From contig NC_057762.1 in the NCBI RefSeq assembly GCF_010389155.1, positions 28,518,055 through 28,582,054 of the forward strand: a stretch of 64,000 nt of DNA, written 5' to 3'. The position numbers and the translations under genes were made by a program. Below, piece by piece: positions 11,754-23,597 of the stretch; the stretch's first letter is position 1, and every line of letters starts with the position of its first letter. This stretch comes from Erigeron canadensis. Taxonomy: Eukaryota; Streptophyta; Magnoliopsida; Asterales; Asteraceae. Under the pieces are notes generated by a model, which worked only from the letters and a program-made list of their open reading frames with translations, ran no database searches and was not told the origin of the DNA.

Positions 11754-11990
11754 ACTTGTGAAGCTTCGATTTCAGAGGACTTCAAAGATAATGGATGCAG
11801 TGCTTGTATGTGTCATAATACTAATGGTCTCTATAGTGCTAAAGAAACTGCAATTATTAGAGCCTCTGGTGACTTCTACCCTCATGACCCTGCTTGTCAT
11901 ACCATCCATATTTCTTCGGTGGCTTATAATAGTATAATACGCTATTTCTTGGAGAAATTATGCACCCTCATAGGGACATGTTCGATGTAA
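11754..11990 (+). pseudogene. Unidentified Cys/His-rich open frame fused to the MnmA-like piece
   Basis: The frame that reads [12 protein letters not shown] stays open after residue Gln to a stop at 11988-11990. It contains CSACMCH, then [16 protein letters not shown] and PACHTIH. This is not the continuation expected of MnmA (a leucine-rich LKRL block). An overlapping frame ends with IMHPHRDMF before a GTAAGT, suggesting a further frameshift. I do not recognise the family; the protein-like composition suggests a former exon of another gene. Confidence 0.35.
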
Positions 11991-12766
11991 GTAACTCACT
12001 ATAGAGCTGAAAATGGGCGGTTTTTGATGGCTGGTCATAATGGCTACTCTTCTGCTACAGGTCAAACGGGGCAACTGGTCATTATTTTTGAGTATTAACT
12101 CGCAATGTGTTATTTACAAACAAGTGACCACAACCGCTAAATTTTTTTAGAGACAGTTTATTAAGAAAATTGTTACTGATTTGTATATTTAATTTTTTCA
12201 GGTTTTAGTTTATGTAAGTCGTTATAAACTTTATAGTGTTGTATACATATTCGATGATTGTAACGTGTGTATACACGGAACCCTTTCACTAGTAGGGAAA
12301 GAAAAAACGACAAGCTTTCATTTTGAATTTGAATAAACACCCGATCTAGACGTGACACAAATATTAGTGCAGTGAACTTGCTACCAGTGTAGGAACAAAG
12401 GTCAACAAGCTTTTGACATTTACAAACATGACTACAAATATGCACTCTAAATTTGACAATTTAGGATTTATATCAGGAAAAACAACACTTCGTGACCATT
12501 GGCCATATACATGGACAGAACTCCCAACATCTCTATGTGGTACAAGTATATTAAAATTTCTCTTACATATCCTCAATGCCTTAACATACGGGTACACTAA
12601 CTAATTATAACAAACAAGAAGCCATAACTGGTAACCAATTAGAGTGAGACTTAGGTCAGATTTGCCATTACAAAATAGATAGTTCAATCAATAAGTGCAA
12701 GCACTATTTTAGCTTCTCATACCAGCCCAGCAACTGCTCATGAACTTTGTATTAAAAACAAGAACT
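11991..12766. other. Spacer and THO6 3' flank
   Basis: No gene recognised. It includes GGTCAAACGGGGCAAC-type words common in degraded plant transposons (about 12060). The right end should contain the 3' UTR of the minus-strand THO6 gene. Confidence 0.4.
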
Positions 12767-15700
12767 TCATCTATAAGCTTGACAGCGAAACGAGCACAAG
12801 TGGCTTCCAAATTGAGAGAGAACATCTATCACACCACCGTAACCAGCAACACACATAACCTAACAGCCAGTAGAAAGCGTTGATAAGGATACAAGAATAA
12901 AAAGATGTAAAACTACTAGCTAGGAGCTGATATTGGCAATAGTATTGTGAAGTTTAAAGTGGTTAGACATGTAGAGATTTTGCATTTTTTAAGTCATGTG
13001 TTGCAGTGTTGATCTGAAAAATCATAAGGTGTATTGCTCCTTCAGTTGAAAAAGAAAACGGGGAAAAGGAACATACACCAGATGGATGCAAGGAAACGGA
13101 AAATGTGGATTGAGGTACACATTGTATCTGAGAAAGCATAACACCATTCATGTCATATCGACTCAGTACTGGCTCTGCTCCGACAGCTAATATCTGGAAA
13201 GAACAGGAGCAATTGAGTTAAAATAGATGAGTTTATATAGATGAACAGGCAAATAAAATTACTTACCTGATTATCGTCAAAGCATATATCTTGGATGCAA
13301 GCACGAGTTGATATCTCTGATATCTTTTCAGAAGCAGAAAGATTCCAGACAGATAGATTTCTCCCACTGCCACAAGCCTATGAAAATAAAATATGTGCAA
13401 TATACTTGCTCAGTCATCAATAGGTTTCCCAACTGTAAGCCATTGGGATAAAGGTGGCAAAATGGCGGACTGGTTCAAAAGAGATTAAATTTCGGTTGAC
13501 CTGAAACACTTTTTGTTGAAAATTATTATCTTACAAATAATTAGTGAACAAATAATAGATACCTTTTTTCATTATGAAAAATAAATTAGAAAGTTTAATG
13601 CATTTCACTTCGGGAAACTTTAGACCCATAAGAGATACAAACACAGCCTAAATCAAGTCACTAACTTATAACATCTAACTGTAGGCTAAAATTTCTATGT
13701 AGACCAGTGATTTTAGAAGGTCTCTTGGTTGGAGGAATCCTTACCAGCCACTTTTCACTAGCATCAAGAGCAATGCAACTGACATACGAAAACAAGTCTT
13801 TAGATTTTGAATCTTTCCCTGGCTGAATCACAGTAGTACACTTTCCACTTCTGCAATCTGCAACAAACCATCAAAAGAAAGAGGAAAACGTATTGAGACT
13901 TTCAATCAGAAGTGGCAAATTGGGTGGGTTTGGCAGGTTGAGTAATAGTTCAAAATGCGTTGAAGTCAATGTGTAACTCTCAGCTAAGGTCAGGTTGATC
14001 CGAAAAACTTTTTGTCACTTTTAATGAACGATAAATTTATATTAGAATAACTAATATGCTAAATATAACTAAAAAGAATTTAACCAACTGAACCATTTTC
14101 TTTTGGGTTAAGTGCACCAAATTGTCGTTAACTAAGACCAAAAAGTTATAACGGGAACAAGTTCACATCCATATATGTATATACTTCATATCTATGATGA
14201 TTTAAATCCATTAACTTATTATCTCAAAATCAAAAACCATGATTTTGATACATTTCATAAATAAATAAATAAATAAAAAGACGGTGGTAGTAAAGAGAGA
14301 CGGCGGTGGTTAAGAACATCTAGGCAGCGACGAAAACTGGGTGGCCGGAAGTAGGTGACCGGATAATGAAAAGAAGAAGAAGATGATGTTGGGAGGACTT
14401 GGATTGAGGGGTCTGATTTCATCAACTCCGTAGAGTATTCAGATCACCATTCACCATGGATAGAAGCCGTTGAAACCCACCCCCAAATTTCATTAACGTT
14501 CACCAGCCCTTGAAACCCTTCCCCAAATTCCGGTGACGAGTGTATAGACATATTTTACATGGGTTTCAGTTTTAAAGTTTTACATGACTTAGTTCATGGA
14601 TTATCGATAGGAGAATATAATCACATATATTTGTATAACTAGTATCTAATGAAACCTTTGATTAGTTGGGTACATAATATATTTCATAAATTGGTGTTAC
14701 CTAAAATATATCTACATGATTTGTACATTTTATTAAGTTCTTAACATACAATAGGCAATCTAGTAGTTCGTTCCAACTATAACTTTTCAGTCATAGTTAA
14801 CTACATTTTGGTGCACTTAACCCATTTCCTTTTAGCCTTTCTATTTGATTATACCCATTTCACCATATGAAGTTATCAACCCATTCATCATAAAATGAGT
14901 GGAGATCATCACATCTTCATCTAATGATGACAACTAATCCAACAACACTGCATAAGAGGCTAAAGGAGCAATAAGCAAGCAACAGTTGTCAATCCTCAAA
15001 GCGGTGCCTCATATGTAAAGAATACTTACCCCAAATTCTGGCTGTTCCATCCTCTGAACCAGTTATAATCTACAAATAGACAGTATAATGAAGATTAACT
15101 AAACAGAATACTTAAATTATCCGAACATTGCTAACACAATATAGTAAGAGAAGATAAAAAGAAAGGATCAAACAGCATACCTGGTTATATGAATTTCTAG
15201 CAACAACAGAATGTAGATAACTAGCATGCCCTTTAAAGGTCATTTTGATTTTAGATTTCTCCTGGAAACATTGGAAAATAAGGAGCTCCTTTTAACCAGA
15301 GAAAAAGAAACAAAAAAATTCTCTTCAGTTGTTATCTAATCACCTTCAGGAGATACATACCACATCCCAACAATATGCACATGAATTACCAGCGGCTGCA
15401 TAAATGGAACCCCCCTGTGGACAATGAAAAACATATGCGACTTCAACATGTATCATACATACAAGTTCACATAATTCAAACAAGCTTAATAGGTTATGAG
15501 ATTGATATATTAAAAAGGAATCACGCTAAACTAAGTAGTATGACGTAGCAAGCAAAGCTTACAGACCTGAGTATCAACAGCGATAGCATTATTTTCAGGG
15601 ATAGGGGAAAGAGCACCCCACGGTCCTCTGAGAGAGATAGAATAGCATCAGTTAGAACCAAAAAATGGAACCAAAAAGAAAGAATAGAACACAACTCAAG

Positions 15701-17398
15701 AATATATCACACAAGATATAATTCAATCCCAAACAATTTCAAAATTCTACTAGATTGATAACTGTAAATCATGACAAACAATTCATATAGTGGATTAGGC
15801 AAAATTCCATCTTCAAGGGGGGGTCTAAAGAAAGTATTTCAATGTGTAAAATTACAAAAAAACATGCATATATTATCATGGATCTACATTTATGTAACTA
15901 ACTTGTGTTGAGGATTTGCCAAGTCAAGTTGTGGCTTCAAAAGGCCACCTGCAAAGTTAAGTGTGTGTAATAGAGTGAATAACAATTACATGAAAATCTG
16001 TCAAAAGATGAATATATCATGTTCATTGAACTGTAGATAATAAATCGAGTACTTTGTGATAAACTACCTTGGTCTGCTTCCAAAACATCCATCCACTTCC
16101 ATCCTCGAATTCGACCATCATCGCCACAACTAAATAGAAATATACTTCGGGCATGAGTAAACCAATATACTAAAAATCATTTACGTTAATTTCCATTATG
16201 ACTTGGGTTACTTTCGACATGTAAGGTATCTAGCTACCTTACGACATCAAAAATTTGAGAAAAACTTAGGATATGGTCATAAGAGAAAGGTTAAGCCAGT
16301 GTAGCTTGCCCACTGTGTGCTTGTGTCATTGTAAACCATTTTATACATAGATAGAAATGTATCCAACTTCGAATGTTACTACTGTGTGTATCCAACTTTC
16401 GCGTGTTGTATGTATCCAGTGTTATCTGACGTGACAACTTGTATGAATGACACATTAGCAAAAATAACACTAGATAAATCAAAATCGCAATATTTAGAAA
16501 ATTTCATTAAAGTGGTAATTTGTAAGGACCCCTTACTTCCCGATACGATTTTCGTACCCAAAATCCCACCCGCAAGAGACGGACGCCTGCTAATCACCTA
16601 ACAACAAATCACCCATACACCACACATGCAAGGGATTGAGCCTGTGCATTTGTATTTGGTAAGTTTTCACAAGTAGGGACTTGGGCAATATTTTAAAAGT
16701 TCAATACCTTATATATAACTTTCTAAGTTGAAACATACTACAGACTTTGGACTAGAGTCGTAAATGTAGTCTCAAATACTTACCCTAGTATGTGATGTTT
16801 CTTAACGTATAATCGGTTTTATTTCTCAAAAAACAAGCAAAGATCACTGACCTCAACAAGAAGGAATCTTCACCATCACCATAAAACTTAACATCATAAA
16901 CAGGCCCATCATGTCCTTTAAGTAAGCATTTTGGTTCACCTACATATAAACTTACAAAAAAAAAGACTCACTAAGTAAAAGGGGGTTGTTTGGATACAAG
17001 TTTAAAAGGGTAATAAGTAATCAAAAAGCAACTTACTTTTGAGCTCCAGTATTTCCGAAGTTCAATGGCTACAAACAAATAAAGATAAAAAAAGTTAGGA
17101 AAAATAAAAGTAAAAAGGGTTGTTAATGATAATAATAATAAAAGGTAAAAGGGGTAGTTAAAAAACATACAAGAGATGAGATTAGAGATGATAAAGAGTA
17201 AGTTGCAATGGAACCGTCGCTAGATGCAGAGACAATGAAATCAGCGTTTTGGTTGGATGATGGTGAAGAAGAGGGGGAGAAAACAGCACGAAAGATAGTG
17301 AGAGAATGAGATTCCCTTTCTTCTAAAATGGTGTCTCTGTAGGCGTCTTCATCCCACTCCCTACAGTCTCCTCCTCCTCTTTGTTTCTCCATTTTCAT
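12767..17398 (-). CDS. THO6: THO complex subunit 6 / DWA1-type WD40 protein
   Basis: A WD40 protein of the nuclear THO/TREX complex, which couples transcription to mRNA export. The Arabidopsis protein is also a DDB1-CUL4 substrate receptor that dampens ABA signalling. Thirteen exons read through in frame: 17398-17171, 17068-17037, 16950-16852, 16129-16068, 15948-15903, 15627-15567, 15414-15361, 15261-15181, 15069-15030, 13857-13745, 13377-13267, 13193-13077 and 12859-12767 (stop TGA), for 378 aa. WD-repeat landmarks in order: KGHDGPVYDVKF, SCGDDGRIRGWKW, AAAGNSCAYCWDV, FKGHASYLHSVV, ITGSEDGTARIW, GSGRNLSVWNLS, VGAEPVLSRYDMNG and a VAGYGGVIDVLSQFGSHLCS end typical of THO6. The start MKMEK is the first ATG after a CTTT-rich leader. 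Exon 3 uses the acceptor at 16951; the AG 11 bp downstream would shift the frame. Intron 9 holds a MULE insertion. Appears intact. Confidence 0.93.
14105..14823. mobile_element. Non-autonomous MULE in THO6 intron 9
   Basis: A 719-bp element with 30-bp terminal inverted repeats (GGGTTAAGTGCACCAAA... at the left, inverted at the right, 28 of 30 identical). It is flanked by near-perfect 10-bp duplications ATTTTCTTTT (14095-14104) and ATTTCCTTTT (14824-14833). Repeat length and target size fit a Mutator-like element. The interior has an AAAT microsatellite and a GGTGG-rich patch, with no open frame. The intron still has normal GT/AG borders outside it. Confidence 0.85.
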
Positions 17399-18746
17399 TT
17401 TCCTTCTTTTCTTTCTTTCTTTCTAATTGACACACCGGCCGGCCAGCCAGCCAGCCAGGGGGTGGGTTTATTTTTCAACAATAATGTTATTTTGTTTGTC
17501 TAAGACTAAGGTACTGTTTGTTTTTTAAGACAAAAACTGTCTGCAATATGATTTCATCTGTTTTTATGTCTGCAACTGAAGATGTTGTCAGAAGACCTGC
17601 AAGCAGAATATAGACTCGTTTGTTAATAAAGTAGATACTGTTTGCATAAGTTGAAAATATATAACTATCATACTTATCTCACTAGATAAAAGTCATTTAA
17701 CATTCAAATTAATAAACTATACTCAAATTACATTGTTTTGCGTCAACACTTATGCTACTTGATCTCAACGTTGACTCATGAATTACACACAACTACACTA
17801 GTTTGACATTTCCCGACATTCACTCAAGACTCTCAATTGCCGTAGTAGAAGATTAATACCTATACACATAAGCATTTAAAAAATGCTTAAGACCTCTTTT
17901 TCTCCACAACCAAAACAGCTCTACAATCTGCTCAACAAGCAAAACAAAATTTTTTTGCCACAACGAAAACAGGTAGCCGCGCAACATTGCGCCGCTGCCC
18001 CTTTTGAATAGCACACCCGATATTACTAAATACAATGTTCCGGGCCTTGGGGGACGAGAAACAAAAACAAAATAAAATGGTTCAAAACAAGAATGACACC
18101 AAACACACACAAATCAAAATCAAAAGATATAAATACAGGAAAGAAAAAAAAAATGACTAAAATCACTAGTTATAACAAAATTATATATTTACATAGAAGA
18201 ATACATAACAGGAAAATATATATAAGTAATAAAGTCACAAAAATGCAAATCAAAAACATTTTTTTAAAAATATGTATGAAATCAAAGTGGTGTGCTTTAT
18301 ATGGGATTCAACTTATGATGAGGTAATAATAAAGAAAGAAAGAAAAGCATAGTTTAATAAAATGATAAAACAAGCATTGAATTTGTTACTTAACAATTTG
18401 GATTTGCTTCAGTATATCTATAATTTGATTGGATATATTTGTGTATATTATTTGTATTTTTACCTCCAAGCTAATAGATGATAAGCCAAAAAAAAAAAGA
18501 GAACAGACATACCTGGGGATGAAGGGGGTGGTCGGCGGCTGGTGGGTGGCCGGGGGTTGGTGGCGTGAAAGGGACTGTAAATTGAATTTTTTTAGAGTAT
18601 GAATGGAGCGAAGATGTTCGAAGAGGAAGGAATGGAACTACGGCGAACACGGTTCGGTACTTCGGTTTGGCCGGTTTTTGGTTAAAATTAAAAACCAAAT
18701 TGAACCTTTCAGAAACCGTTAGATTCAGTTTTAGCCCAAAATTATT
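17399..18746. other. THO6 leader, promoter region and spacer
   Basis: Just upstream of the THO6 ATG are a CTTT microsatellite (about 17402-17424) and a CCGG/CCAG repeat (17437-17459). A Tourist/hAT-like end GGTACTGTTTGTTTTTTAAG starts at 17510 without a matching partner. At 18636-18720 there is a GGTTCGGT..GGTTTTTGG stretch related to the hAT element at 41622-42297. No gene recognised. Confidence 0.4.
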
Positions 18747-20262
18747 TTTTTTTTTAACGGTGGAATTAATATTAAAAAACAAAACAACTAGCAAGGTACT
18801 ATAGAACTAGAATATACAAAAATACATCTGGACTCATTCCAAAATTTAAGCTTCTAGGGAAACATGAGATCAATTACAAGCAACTACAAATATAATCAAA
18901 ACAACAAACCAAGTATCACTATAACATTAGCGTTGGGTTTTTAAGCTACTCATCCCAACCAATGATGATCTTCTCTCGTCTATTTCAGAACCAAAGATAA
19001 GACAAGTTAATAATGGAGTCAACCAACACGTTATCCCTTTTCTTAGAAGGGTTGAAAATAATGTCATTCTGAAACTTACATAGCTCCCACTAACTTGTAA
19101 AAATGATAGTCAATACCATGTCCTTAATCACCTTTTTTCTGGTCATGTTATCCACATATATGAGGAGGTCGACAGGTTCAAGGTGGGTGGGGAAGTCCAT
19201 TTTCAGCCACTTACAAATGGCTTTCTAAACCTGTTTAGCAATGTAACAATCCGACAAGATATGAAAGGTAGTTTTAATGCCATTCCCATGGCTTGGACAA
19301 ATCAGCGAATTATGAGAAACTCCCCTGCACCAAAGATTGAATCGTGTAGGAATATGATCCTTAAGCAATCTCCACACATGGATATTAACTTTCCTTGGGA
19401 CAACTTTATTCCATCGGGTGGCTAGATGGTGTGAAGGTAAAGATATATTATCAATGTGAGACCACATCCCTTTTACATCGAAATCAGACATCCCCTCAAG
19501 ATACCATCTCCATTGATCCGAAGCAGTTGTTATAGTCACATGCTTAATGTTTTCATCAAGTTGGGACAGTTGCGCTTCTTTAGTACCACTTCTAATGTTT
19601 CGGCGCCAACTCCATTGAGTATTTAGCCCATTCCATCGATCACCAACTTTGACTTGCTGATGTGTCTTTAAAGCATAAAGTCGCGGATATTGAGACGCAA
19701 GGGGGGAGTCATTCAACCATGCCAAAACAACACGTCTTTGCCATTGCCATTTTTTCTTTTTATTGTAGAGAGTGGAATTGTACCTACGATATGTAACTCA
19801 TGAACAAATTTCAAAATCGAATGTCGTGTACCTGTAACTCGACTCGTGACATCCATTCCAGACTCGCATATATCAAATGATTTTGGATATAAGTTTGTAA
19901 GAACTTTCACCCAAAGTGCATGTGGGCAATTTAGAAATCTCCATTTCCATTTATAAATAAGAGCCGAGTTAAATGCTTTAATGCTCCCAAAACCTAGGCC
20001 ACCCTTCTCTTTGCTAGCAAGAACCGAGTCCCATTTAACCCAATGCATCTTGGACTCCTCAGCATCTCCTCCCCAAAATAATTTAGCACGCATTCCTTCT
20101 AAGATATTACATACTGCAATAGGCATACGAAAAAGGGACATATAATAAGTCAGAAGTGACCCAAGAACAGAAGTGATTAACACTGAATGACCACCTAAGA
20201 TATTCCAATCAGACAACCTTTTTTTTTCCAGTTTTGGTTTGGTTTTGGTCATGAGATCTATG
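18747..20262 (-). mobile_element. 5'-truncated LINE (L1/RTE-like), defective
   Basis: Only the C-terminal part of the reverse-transcriptase ORF remains. It begins in the block DWNILGGHSVLITSVLGS, followed by TYYMSLF, KWDSVLASKEKGGLGFGSI and the Cys/His-rich zf-RVT region (WKVVP-like segment, CPSHG, FHILSDC). The frame is lost near 19713-19725, with stops at 19225 and further downstream in the tail. A poly(A) end is visible as T's at 18748-18757. The polymerase active-site region lies in the missing 5' part. No target duplication could be identified. Confidence 0.85.
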
Positions 20263-20512
20263 TTTTTTTTAAGAAAAGAAGTTAATACATATTATTGATA
20301 TTTTATGCAAGTTTAACATATGATTATGTAAGTTGTTAAACAATGTGTGAAAGAGAAAATGTTTAACAAAAAATCATTTTATCATTTTATCAATTACTTG
20401 TACCATAATTTACAATTCCATACATGTAATAGTCATTTGTTTTGTAATAATCATTTTTGTCTATGGTATTTATGCATATATGCTTACAGTTATTTTTCTT
20501 CTATTATATTCA

Positions 20513-20515
<3 letters not shown>

Positions 20516-20560
<45 letters not shown>
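20516..20560. repeat. (AT)n microsatellite
   Basis: AT run ending in a short ATAC stretch. Confidence 0.9.
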
Positions 20561-20562
<2 letters not shown>

Positions 20563-22337
20563 CATACTTAATTAGGAAAAGAAACCATGTTCCATCATTG
20601 TATTTAGATGTCCTTGAGTTCGTTTTTTAACATTTTTACTTTACACAACTTTTAGCTTGTTTCTTCATTGTGGTGATCTCCTTCTTCTGTTCTTGACTTG
20701 TATCTGAAGCTCAAACTCTAGGGGGCTTCAAAGCCTACATCAATGTACAATCATTAAATTTAGATTACAGTATATATATCTTTTACAAAACAAAAAAAAA
20801 CAATCATGCTACATGAGATATTCCGCATGACACTTTTGTACTTAGTAGTTGTGGGTTTAAACCTAGCCCCTACATTCTTAATGAGTTAGGAAAGAAAGAA
20901 AGAAAGAAACTTGATTGTTGAGGTTGGATTGACCGAATCCCTTTTATTTATATAATTCATGTTCTACTATAATTCTATACTAATGCTATATCTTTTCGGT
21001 AACATCCCAAGCCTAGCTTGGGGTGTTACACCAATTCAACCACGTATTCATCTTCTATTGGTTGTCAAAGGAATATTTGATCGTGCCAATTAATAGTACT
21101 TGTGGTCCCCAAGTACGGTCACACATTCTTTTTCAGCCAATAAGAGTATGGATATGCATATGTAATCCAAACCACCAACCTGAATCCTAGACTTCTTCCT
21201 GGTTACGTCATTCGTCCTTATCTTCATTCCAGGTTGTATCTTCACTTGATTGTCAGACATAGATTGGGCCATTTGTCAAAGCTCAATCTGTCTAAGTATA
21301 TCCAAGCTGACTGCTAATCTCAAGCTGACTTCCACTGCCAGTTTGGTCTTCTATCTTCAATCCTTCTCTTCGACTTGGATTGATTGCTATAAAGATTGTT
21401 GATGCAGCTTGATTAATACTTGCTTCCATAAGATATTACAATACATAGTATGAAGTGTGATATGGCCCAGAAACAGATCGTAAGTTGTGTCAGCTTAGTT
21501 TGACCCAGATCAGATTACAAGAACCAAAAGATTTCTAAGTGTTTTACTATCATATTTGTCATCATCAAATTTACAATGAATATTAGGACTCAACACAAAC
21601 CTTACCACACGCTTCCAACACCCATCATTTAAATAAACATCAACCACATAATCCACCAAAAAAATAATCACCATAAACAGCAGTGACTGATCTAACATAC
21701 CACGGGTTAACCACATCGGTCTACAGATAAAAACCGCAAAACATATCGTAAATAAAATCTAATAAAAAAATTAAATACTTCACATATTCAGGAGTTTGAA
21801 ATTTATAAGTGTAACAAAATTATAAGTGCAAAAAATATATCGTAAATGAAATTTAGATACTTCACAAATTCACCGAGCTTGAAAGAAAATCTATTAGCGA
21901 AACTCTTCGAGTGAAAGAATGGAAGTTTATCGAAACACATAGAATACAAATATACAAATTTGTTGCACTCATATACTAAATTATGTAAAAAAAAATATTA
22001 TAAGGAAATTTAATACCAACAAATTAAAACTTTAATTCTATAAACAATCCCTTATTGTCTATGAGAGGCATTATACGTTCAAGACAATCAAAATCAACTA
22101 ATAAAGCAATTTTGGTTCCCTCATATGAAATTAATAATTGTTTCTATAAACAATGACATATTGTCTATTATTAAAACAATAATGTTCATTAGATATAACT
22201 GTAAAGAAGCCTTACATATTTTAAACGGCGAAATCATGGTTGAATATATGATAAGATACAAATAAATGATAAAATCAATTTCCATTTTGACAATAATAAG
22301 AATAAATGGAGATTCGATGTTTGATATTTAGAAAAAT
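20561..22337. other. Spacer with repeat debris
   Basis: No gene recognised. A B-box-like GGGTTTAAACC at 20850 with a GAAA microsatellite (about 20890-20908) suggests a SINE remnant. A near-perfect 32-bp hairpin lies at 20999-21030 (see separate entry). The remainder is AT-rich. Confidence 0.35.
20999..21030. repeat. Short hairpin of head-to-head LTR-end-like sequence
   Basis: GTAACATCCCAAGCC and GCTTGGGGTGTTAC form an almost perfect inverted repeat around TA. Each arm resembles the TGTAACAYCCC terminus of Gypsy LTRs (compare 46779 and 48903). Confidence 0.5.
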
Positions 22338-23060
22338 ATGTGTTTAAAAATGAATGAAAGTTGCAGAATGGGCTTTGGTAACACTCGTTACCAGATTGAA
22401 ATTTATTTCTCACAAACTCGCACTTGCAAGACTTCCTGTGAATATGAACTTGATGAAGATATTTATATCGATTTCAAGGCTGGTGTTTATTGGAACAATG
22501 CCCTTTCGCTAGGTTCACAAATCGGGATTTATACATTGTTTCAACTTGGATCAAGGGATTGCCCGTCGTATACAAACCTTACAGGTCCTATTGGCGGTTG
22601 GATTGAGGAGGAAAACTATTCAAATTACTTATTTGAATCCGAGATCACTTGCTTGTGATTGAAATCCAACGACCTTCTAAGTTTAAAATTCATGAGTTGA
22701 AGAAAGATTATTCAAGATGGTTTGTGAAATACAATGTTGATCTCGGGGGGAATTTCTGGGTCATGCCCTAAAATCATGAATCCTGAATCTACTGTTACGT
22801 TTGAGTTTGCTATATTAGCTCTTATTTTGGAGGAACAAGAAGACGAGATATTCTTGGTACTCAAAATACCTAGGAAAGCTTTGAGATTCAATTTGGTGTC
22901 AAAGACTTTCCACAAGCTCCATAATTTAATTTCTTCTCGCCCCAGATCTCACTCTTCTAACTGCAATGAGATTTTTCATCAATGGCCTTGTGTTTTTCAG
23001 TTCGTGGAATCTCTATGCAATGGACTTGATATGTATCTACTGTTGTGTATGTTTTGGTAA
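22338..23060 (+). pseudogene. F-box protein pseudogene (F-box-associated domain)
   Basis: The first part reads YQIEIYFSQTRTCK then FKAGVYWNNAL, the usual FBA-domain order of eudicot F-box proteins (substrate receptors of SCF E3 ligases), and stops at 22658. After a frameshift it continues in another frame with PSKFKIHELKKDYS and WFVKYNVDL, then further stops. A third frame gives an FLVLKIPRKALRFNLVSKTF block near 22850. The N-terminal F-box itself was not found. At least two frameshifts, so not functional. Confidence 0.7.
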
Positions 23061-23597
23061 TAAATTTTGATATGTAGTATTGAGTTCATATCGCTTCTTG
23101 CATAGTTCACTTTCTTACAACCCGACATATAAGATTTCATGTAGGGTTAGCTATATTGGTTTCTAGCATGAATCTGCCATATGTTGATATATGCGCGATG
23201 ACAATGACGCCTTGCCGGTTTATTGTTTTCTAAGTTATACATTAGTTCTCTTACACATTACAATTTCTCTATCAAGTGTTAAAACTCAATTAGTACACAT
23301 TAAATAAGTTAAAGTTTTCCATTATTAGCATGATTTAGGCAGCATTGCATTTGATACTGCAACTCCATCTCAGACCAGGGGAATTGGTTAGCAAATGTAA
23401 AATGTTCGCAGTCTTAAATGAGGGAATGCTTATTAACACAAAAACAATATATATAAGTATGTTATGGGTTTGAGTTTAACGAGAATCATTCAAAGCATAT
23501 ATGATGTAAGAATATTAATGAAAATCATTCAAAAGATGAAATATTAAATATCATTTATTCATGTCATACCAAAAGCGTTAATTTGTTTTATTTAGAG

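Noticed and set aside
12963..13076. Alternative last exon of THO6 (ending KSLHV)
   Set aside because: An acceptor-like TTTTTCAG exists, but the exon at 12859-12767 gives the conserved GYGGVIDVLSQFGSH end, so this is intron.
17510..17640. Tourist/hAT-like MITE starting GGTACTGTTTGTTTTTTAAG
   Set aside because: Only one end was found; without the inverted partner or duplication it cannot be delimited.
18471..18794. 107-codon minus-strand open frame
   Set aside because: It runs from low-complexity sequence into the LINE poly(A) end and a hAT-like GGTTCGG stretch; no protein family features.
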